Part shown: in pieces, positions 1-5,397 of the stretch
Position numbering within the stretch: the stretch's first letter is position 1
Layout: every line of letters begins with the position of its first letter
Assembly (NCBI GenBank): GCA_011620245.1
Contig: WOZN01000227.1
Location: 1 to 5,397 of the forward strand
Direction of reading: 5' to 3'
Length of the DNA stretch: 5,397 nucleotides
Origin: Acidovorax sp.
GTDB taxonomy: Bacteria > Pseudomonadota > Gammaproteobacteria > Burkholderiales > Burkholderiaceae_C
Notes under the pieces: generated by a model
The model's database searches: none
The model's input: only the letters and a program-made list of their open reading frames with translations
What the model was told of the DNA's origin: nothing
Position numbers and translations under genes: made by a program

Positions 1-1572
<1,572 letters not shown>

Positions 1573-1577
1573 TGGCC

Positions 1578-1584
1578 AAGGGGG
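1578..1584 (+). promoter_or_regulatory. Ribosome binding site fixing a TTG start
   Basis: AAGGGGG lies 4 nt before a TTG at 1589, right after the clpB stop codon. It is a good match to the anti-Shine-Dalgarno sequence, with slightly short spacing. It supports TTG as the start of the downstream membrane-protein gene, because no ATG in that frame precedes the hydrophobic segment. Confidence 0.6.
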
Positions 1585-1588
1585 TTGT

Positions 1589-1942
1589 TTGAACGATTTT
1601 TTGACGGGCCTGACCCGCTGGCTCATTCGGGCCGTGGTGGTGGTGGCCGGGCTGGTGATGTTTCTGAGTTTGCTGGCGGCCGTGCTGGTGCTGGCGCTGG
1701 CTTGGGGTCTGCGTGCGCTTTGGGCGCGCCTCACGGGCCGACCTGTAATGCCCTGGGCCATGCGGGTCGATCCGCGCACGGGCTGGAGCACGGTGTACCG
1801 CTCCAGCGCACGCTGGTCGTCCGCGCGCCGCCCCGCACCCGCCGCCGGCACGCCCGCACGCCGCGCTGGCGTGCTGCCCGGAGCCGACGAGGTGGTGGAT
1901 GTGGAGCCGCGACCACCGCGTGAGCCGCGCGGGCTGCACTAA
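1589..1942 (+). CDS. Small single-pass membrane protein of unknown function, downstream of clpB
   Basis: This is a predicted 117-residue protein that I do not recognise as a named family. It begins MNDFLTGLTRWLIR from a TTG codon. A very hydrophobic stretch follows at about residues 15-40 (rich in V, L and A), best read as one transmembrane helix or possibly a tight hairpin. Next comes a basic segment and an LTGRPV-PW-xxRVDPRTGW-like stretch (residues 48-66). The Arg/Pro/Ala-rich, probably disordered tail ends in an acidic DEVVDVEP patch (100-107). The Trp/Arg/Asp-rich juxtamembrane region looks more like selected protein than chance ORF, and this frame is the one that yields a membrane helix. 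The competing frame from TTG 1585 has only Gly/Arg-rich composition. The start is 16 nt after the clpB stop with no terminator between, so it is probably cotranscribed with clpB. Whether it takes part in proteostasis is unknown. An ORF start further upstream inside clpB (1514) is unlikely. Confidence 0.75.
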   Translation: MNDFLTGLTRWLIRAVVVVAGLVMFLSLLAAVLVLALAWGLRALWARLTGRPVMPWAMRVDPRTGWSTVYRSSARWSSARRPAPAAGTPARRAGVLPGADEVVDVEPRPPREPRGLH

Positions 1943-2046
1943 ACCTAGGCTAAAGCCGAAATAGGCGGGTCAGGAACAGTTCTTAGAACGTGAACACGTT
2001 AAGAACGTGTTCACGTTCTTACGTTTCAGGCGACGGGCGGTCTTCT
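1943..2046. other. Intergenic region between the membrane-protein gene and the aldehyde dehydrogenase gene
   Basis: This 104-nt gap is clearly more A/T-rich than the surrounding genes, as expected of a control region. Its right half contains the tandem dyad described separately. GGGCGG at 2035-2040, 6 nt before the ATG at 2047, is a plausible weak ribosome binding site. I find no convincing sigma-70 -35/-10 pair and no stem followed by a T-tract, so neither a promoter nor a factor-independent terminator can be pinned down, although the layout implies a promoter here. Confidence 0.6.
1985..2020. promoter_or_regulatory. Tandem palindromic operator candidate upstream of the aldehyde dehydrogenase gene
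   Basis: Two 17-bp direct repeats lie end to end (1985-2001 and 2002-2018), differing at three positions. Each is itself a dyad. Copy one is AACGTG-aa-CACGTT (1987-2000). Copy two is the longer AAGAACGTG-tt-CACGTTCTT (2001-2020). Their centres are 17 bp apart. Together they also make one 16-bp perfect inverted repeat (1985-2000 with 2004-2019, spacer AAG). The position 26 nt before the probable ATG, with no T-tract following, favours a transcription-factor operator over a terminator. Paired dyads of this size suit a dimeric repressor binding as two dimers, such as a TetR-family protein; that assignment is inference. In RNA the same sequence could form a strong hairpin in the leader if transcription starts upstream of it. 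Confidence 0.7.
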
Positions 2047-3498
2047 ATGATGGCCGCCATGACACCTGACGATATCCGCGCCCAGTTCCGTCTTCAGCAC
2101 CGGGCCAGCCGTGAGTACATTGACGTGCCCCTGCTGGTGCGCCGCGAGCGCCTGCTGCGCGTGCAAAAGATGCTCGATGAGCACGGGCCCGTGCTGGCCG
2201 CCGCCGTGCAGGCCGATTTCGGCATGCGCTCGCCGCGCCTGACCGAGGTGGCCGATTTTTTCGTGCTGCGCACATTGCTGTCGCACACCTTGCGCCATCT
2301 GCCGCGCTGGATGAAGCCGCAGAAGGTGCGCACGCCCTTCTTCTTGCAGCCATCGCATGGCTGGATCGCGCGCCAGCCGCTGGGCGTGGTGGGCGTGATT
2401 TCCCCCTGGAACTACCCCGTCCAACTGGCGCTGGCCCCCGCCATCACGGCGCTGGCGGCGGGCAACCGCGTCATGCTCAAGCCCAGCGAGCTCACGCCCC
2501 ACACATCGGCCCAGCTGGCCCTGCTGGTGGCGCAGTTCTTTGCGGCCGATGAGTTTTGCGTGGTCCAGGGCGATGCGGCCACGGCAGCGCTGGTGGCGTC
2601 GCTGCCGTTCGACCACCTGGTGTTCACCGGCTCCACCGCGGTGGGGCGCAAGGTGGCGCAGGCGGCAGCGCAAAACCTCACGCCCACCACGCTGGAGCTG
2701 GGGGGCAAGTCGCCGTGCATCCTGGACGCCGATTGCGACATGCAGGACGCCGCGCTCAAGATTGCGCACGGCAAGCTGCTCAATGCGGGCCAGACCTGCA
2801 TTGCCCCCGATTACGTGCTGCTGCCGCGCGGGCGCGAGGCCGAGTTTGCACAGGCCTACCAGGCCGCGGTGGCGCGGCTGTTTCCCAGCATCGAGGGCAA
2901 CCCCGATTACGCCTCCATCATCACGCCGCGCCACTATGCGCGGCTGCGCACCATGCTGCAGCAGGCCCAGACGCAGGGCGCCGAGGTGCATACCATCGAT
3001 CCTGCCAGGGGCAAGCCCGTGGCCACCACCGTGGGCACGCTGGGCGATGGGGTCAGCCGCCAGATGGCGCCCACGCTGGTGTTCGGTGCCACGTCGGGCA
3101 TGGGTCTGATGCAGGAGGAGATTTTTGGCCCCATCCTGCCCGTGATTTCCTACGACCGGCTCGACGATGCCATCACCCACATCAGCGCTGGCCCGCGCCC
3201 GCTGGCGCTGTACTGGTTTGGCCGCAATGAAACGGTGCAGGGCGATGTGCTGCGCCGCACCGTCAGTGGCGGCGTTACGGTGAACGACACGCTCATGCAC
3301 ATCGCCCACAGCAACCTGCCCTTTGGCGGCGTGGGCGATAGCGGCTGGGGCGCCTACCACGGCGAGCAGGGCTTTTTGCGCTTTTGTCACCAGAAGTCGG
3401 TGCTGGTGCAGTCGCGCTGGGCCATGGGCTCGCTGCTCTACCCGCCGTATGGCCCGCGGTTCGACCGCATCATGGGCCTGCTGCGTCGCTGGCTGTAG
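2047..3498 (+). CDS. NAD(P)-dependent aldehyde dehydrogenase, coniferyl-aldehyde dehydrogenase (CalB)-like
   Basis: This enzyme oxidises an aldehyde to the carboxylic acid with NAD(P)+ in the cytoplasm. From ATG 2047 it has 483 residues, typical of the short (class-3-like) branch that includes coniferyl and fatty aldehyde dehydrogenases. Motifs, numbered from that start: SPWNYP with the oxyanion-hole Asn122; cofactor-binding KPSE (Lys145); FTGST (193-197); general-base Glu217 in LELGGKSP; nucleophile Cys251 in NAGQTCIAPD; EIFGP (Glu358) contacting the cofactor ribose; and NLPFGGVGDSG (423-433). The C-terminus YPPYGPRFDRIMGLL also suits the coniferyl/fatty-aldehyde group. ATGs at 2047, 2050 and 2059 are all possible. 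The GTG at 1990 is rejected because it would translate through the palindromic site and add a segment unlike the family. GGGCGG precedes 2047 by 6 nt. The true substrate (lignin-derived aromatic aldehyde or aliphatic aldehyde) cannot be read from sequence. The gene appears monocistronic, and its end overlaps the convergent kinase gene by 29 bp. Confidence 0.95.
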   Translation: MMAAMTPDDIRAQFRLQHRASREYIDVPLLVRRERLLRVQKMLDEHGPVLAAAVQADFGMRSPRLTEVADFFVLRTLLSHTLRHLPRWMKPQKVRTPFFLQPSHGWIARQPLGVVGVISPWNYPVQLALAPAITALAAGNRVMLKPSELTPHTSAQLALLVAQFFAADEFCVVQGDAATAALVASLPFDHLVFTGSTAVGRKVAQAAAQNLTPTTLELGGKSPCILDADCDMQDAALKIAHGKLLNAGQTCIAPDYVLLPRGREAEFAQAYQAAVARLFPSIEGNPDYASIITPRHYARLRTMLQQAQTQGAEVHTIDPARGKPVATTVGTLGDGVSRQMAPTLVFGATSGMGLMQEEIFGPILPVISYDRLDDAITHISAGPRPLALYWFGRNETVQGDVLRRTVSGGVTVNDTLMHIAHSNLPFGGVGDSGWGAYHGEQGFLRFCHQKSVLVQSRWAMGSLLYPPYGPRFDRIMGLLRRWL

Positions 3499-5338
3499 CC
3501 GCGCTTTCGTCGTCCGGTTGCAGCGCTGCACCGGCTGATTGGGTGGGCTGTGGTGGCTGGGCCATGAGCTGCACCATGGCTTCGCGCAGCTGGCTGGTGG
3601 ACACGGGCTTGTGCAGCAGCAGGGCCGATGTGCTTTGCGCATCACGCAGGCGCTGGGGCGAGGTGTCGCCCGTCATGATGATGGCCGGCACCGCAATGCC
3701 CAGATGGGTGCGCAGCGCCTGCAGCACCTGCTTGCCGGTTTCCTCCTGGCGCAGCCGGAAGTCCGTGATGATGAGGTCAGGCGTGTCGTCGCCCAGGCAT
3801 TCGAGCGCGTCGGCGCCCGAGCCGGCCACGGTGCACTGGCAGCCCCAGCTTTGCAGCAGCGACTGCATGCCCAGGCGCACCGCCTCGTCGTCATCGATGG
3901 CCAGTACATGCAGGCCCTCCAGGCTGTGGTCATCGGGGGTTGGCGCGGCTTCATCCTCCAGTGCGCTGTCCCACGCATCCATCCAGAGCCGAAACACCGA
4001 GCCTCGGCCCGGTTGCGAGCGCAGCTCGACCGTGGTGCCCCCCATCTCCTTCACCAGCCGGTGCACGATGGCCAGGCCCAGGCCCAGGCCCTTGCGCCGG
4101 TCGCGTTCCGGGTTGTCGAGCTGGAGGAATTCCTGAAAGATGTCGTCCCACTGGTGCTGGGGTATGCCGATCCCGGTGTCCCACACCTCCAGCGCCACAC
4201 GCTGGCCGCGCCGGCGGCACGCAATCAGCACGCCGCCCCGGGTGGTGTAGCGCAGCGCATTGGAGATGAAGTTGCGCATCACCAGGCCCACCAGCGAGCG
4301 GTCGGCATGCGCGGCCAGTGAGGTTTCGTGCGTGCGGTAAATGAGGCGGGCATTGTCGGCCTGCACGCCAAATTCCTGCTCCAGGGCCGTGAGCAGGGGC
4401 TGCACGGCAAACGCCGCAGGGCGCACCTTGACCACACCAGCTTCCAGCCGCGAGTAGTCGAGCAAGGTGGTGAGCATTTCGGCTGCGGCGCTGGATGCGG
4501 CACGCGCATGGTCCAGCACCGTCTGCTGGCGCGCGTTCAGGGGGCTGCGCTGCAGGCTCTCCAGAAACAGCCCCATGGCATGCAGGGGCTGGCGCAGGTC
4601 GTGGCTGGCCGCCGCCAGGAAGCGTGACTTGTCGCGGTCGGCCTTTTCAGCAGTCTTCTGGGCCGCCAGGGCGCGCTGGGATTCGGCGCGCAGCTCTCCC
4701 ACCAGGCGCTGGTTTTCGAGTTTCAGGGCAATGCTGCGGCGGGTGGCCGTGTCGGTGGTGCTGGCCTGCATGCAGGTCAGGCCGAAGTACCCCAGCGTGA
4801 GCAACAGCGCGGGCCACAGCATCGGCCCGCCTGCCAGGGCAATGGCCAGCAGCACGCCGCTGATGGCGCAGATCAGGTAGGCCAGGTAGGCGCGGTACAG
4901 CGGCGCACCCAGCCCCAGGGCGCCCGATGACACCGTGCTGACGATGCCGATCGCATAGACCACGCTGCGGGCGTTGCCCCATTGCATCACCACCAGGCCC
5001 AGGCTGCCCCAGCTCAGCCCCATGCCGGCCATGCAGGCCAGCAGCTTGTAGGCCGATGCGCGGGCGGCTGCGGTAGCCGGCTCCATGCTGCGCAGCGAGA
5101 GATAGATCCCCATCATCACCAGCATATGTGTGACCAGCCATGCGGCCATCGCCAGCGAATCGACCACGCCGGCCATCACCCACATCGTGCCCAGTGCCGT
5201 GGCCAGCGAGGCCAGCAGGGTCATGGGAAAGTTTTGCCGCACAAGCGCGACCTGCTCGCGCAACACCTCGTCGCGCTCCCAGCGCAGCGACGGCCAGGGC
5301 CAGCGTGCAGCGGCCCCCGGCGTTTCAGGCGGCATCAT
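3470..5338 (-). CDS. Membrane-bound hybrid sensor histidine kinase with C-terminal receiver domain
   Basis: This 622-residue inner-membrane kinase should autophosphorylate on His and pass phosphate to Asp. After a short cytoplasmic N-terminus, about six hydrophobic segments (roughly residues 36-56, 60-80, 97-118, 125-145, 150-170, 172-190) form a membrane sensor with little periplasmic sequence and no recognisable ligand domain. A helical linker (about 200-240) leads to the HisKA domain with H-box SHDLRQPLHAMGLF (His246, codon 4601-4603). The ATPase domain has an N-box with Asn356/Asn360, G1 DTGIGI (Asp387) and G2 KGLGLGLAIV (416-425). A receiver domain (about 476-592) has acidic Asp482-484, phospho-acceptor Asp526 in LIITDF (codon 3761-3763), Thr556 and Lys577 in HKP. 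No Hpt domain follows, only a Pro/Ala-rich tail. ATG 5338 is chosen because it overlaps the stop of the upstream gene (ATGA); ATG 5335 is an alternative. There is little Shine-Dalgarno sequence, consistent with translational coupling. The 'RQPLHA' H-box is common in hybrid kinases paired with LuxR-type regulators. The signal sensed is unknown. Confidence 0.95.
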   Translation of the reverse strand: MMPPETPGAAARWPWPSLRWERDEVLREQVALVRQNFPMTLLASLATALGTMWVMAGVVDSLAMAAWLVTHMLVMMGIYLSLRSMEPATAAARASAYKLLACMAGMGLSWGSLGLVVMQWGNARSVVYAIGIVSTVSSGALGLGAPLYRAYLAYLICAISGVLLAIALAGGPMLWPALLLTLGYFGLTCMQASTTDTATRRSIALKLENQRLVGELRAESQRALAAQKTAEKADRDKSRFLAAASHDLRQPLHAMGLFLESLQRSPLNARQQTVLDHARAASSAAAEMLTTLLDYSRLEAGVVKVRPAAFAVQPLLTALEQEFGVQADNARLIYRTHETSLAAHADRSLVGLVMRNFISNALRYTTRGGVLIACRRRGQRVALEVWDTGIGIPQHQWDDIFQEFLQLDNPERDRRKGLGLGLAIVHRLVKEMGGTTVELRSQPGRGSVFRLWMDAWDSALEDEAAPTPDDHSLEGLHVLAIDDDEAVRLGMQSLLQSWGCQCTVAGSGADALECLGDDTPDLIITDFRLRQEETGKQVLQALRTHLGIAVPAIIMTGDTSPQRLRDAQSTSALLLHKPVSTSQLREAMVQLMAQPPQPTQSAGAALQPDDESAATASDAAGP

Positions 5339-5397
5339 GCAAGCGGCGGCAGCGACAGGCCCAGCCGCTGGGCTGCCAGCAAGGCAGCGCTGCGGCT
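5335..5397 (-). CDS. C-terminal end of an upstream gene, probably a LuxR-type response regulator (5' part outside window)
   Basis: Reading the minus strand from the right edge, one frame runs SRSAALLAAQRLGLSLPPLA and then TGA (5337-5335), and this TGA overlaps the kinase ATG as ATGA. The SR-AALLAAQRLGL pattern resembles the last helix of the LuxR/GerE helix-turn-helix domain, where response regulators commonly read (S/N)RTxAVLAAxRLGL. A DNA-binding response regulator encoded just before its hybrid kinase is a common arrangement. If so, this would be the kinase's output partner, binding DNA when phosphorylated. Only 20 residues are visible, so the family call is tentative. That a gene ends here is better supported, by the 4-nt overlap and the sensible composition. 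Confidence 0.6.
   Translation of the reverse strand, partial: SRSAALLAAQRLGLSLPPLA

Noticed and set aside
1585..1923. Alternative TTG-started frame overlapping the small membrane-protein gene
   Set aside because: Its product is Gly/Arg/Ala-rich with no hydrophobic helix, whereas the +1 neighbouring frame has a coherent transmembrane segment and a better-placed start.
1985..2020. Rho-independent terminator for the clpB transcript
   Set aside because: The stem is not followed by a T-tract, is not especially GC-rich, and lies over 40 nt past the last stop codon. The internal tandem-dyad structure fits an operator better.
1990..2046. GTG 1990 as the start of the aldehyde dehydrogenase
   Set aside because: It would place the palindromic repeats inside the coding region and add 19 residues unlike the family N-terminus. 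ATG 2047 has a nearby ribosome binding site.
2046..2051. TATGAT, a near-consensus -10 box, giving a leaderless start at 2059
   Set aside because: It coincides with the ATGATG start codons, and the hexamer about 16 nt upstream (TTTCAG) is a poor -35. Chance resemblance is more likely.
2026..3645. A 539-codon open frame on the minus strand opposite the aldehyde dehydrogenase gene
   Set aside because: Its composition is His/Arg/Gln/Gly-rich with no domain motif. It is the expected antisense shadow of a GC-rich gene, and the plus-strand frame has every dehydrogenase catalytic motif.
4072..4089. Three tandem copies of CCAGGC
   Set aside because: They simply encode the repeated Gly-Leu residues of the kinase G2 box (LGLGLG) on the minus strand.
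3539..4321. A 260-codon open frame on the plus strand opposite the kinase gene
   Set aside because: It is antisense to the conserved ATPase and receiver domains, has no recognisable protein features, and has no clear ribosome binding site or family pattern.

Overview
The window looks like an ordinary chromosomal piece of a GC-rich betaproteobacterium, most likely Burkholderiales/Comamonadaceae (an Acidovorax-like organism). This is judged from the strong G/C third-position bias, the ClpB variant, and the 'RQPLHA'-type hybrid kinase. No tRNA, rRNA, CRISPR array, insertion sequence or phage gene is visible. The taxonomic call rests on protein style only; no search was run.

Layout, left to right. 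Positions 1-1572 (+) hold the C-terminal ~523 codons of the disaggregase ClpB, whose N-terminal part lies off the left edge. It is followed after 16 nt by a small TTG-started gene (1589-1942, +) for an uncharacterised single-pass membrane protein, probably cotranscribed with clpB. The 104-nt gap 1943-2046 carries the most interesting non-coding signal: two tandem 17-bp copies of a palindromic AACGTG-NN-CACGTT element, which together form a 16-bp perfect inverted repeat. It lies just upstream of an aldehyde dehydrogenase gene (about 2047-3498, +) of the coniferyl/fatty-aldehyde dehydrogenase type with all catalytic motifs intact. Converging on it and overlapping its 3' end by 29 bp is a hybrid sensor histidine kinase/response regulator (5338-3470, -). 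The kinase start codon overlaps, as ATGA, the stop codon of an upstream minus-strand gene. Only the last 20 codons of that gene are in the window, and they resemble the C-terminus of a LuxR-type (NarL/FixJ-like) response regulator.

Functional reading. Three units are juxtaposed: a proteostasis unit (clpB plus a small membrane protein), a singly transcribed aldehyde-detoxifying/catabolic enzyme with its own probable operator, and a two-component operon (regulator then hybrid kinase) read toward it. A regulatory link between the two-component system and the dehydrogenase is possible but not shown by the sequence. I see no clearly new multi-gene system. The tandem dyad and the unnamed membrane protein are the items most worth follow-up.
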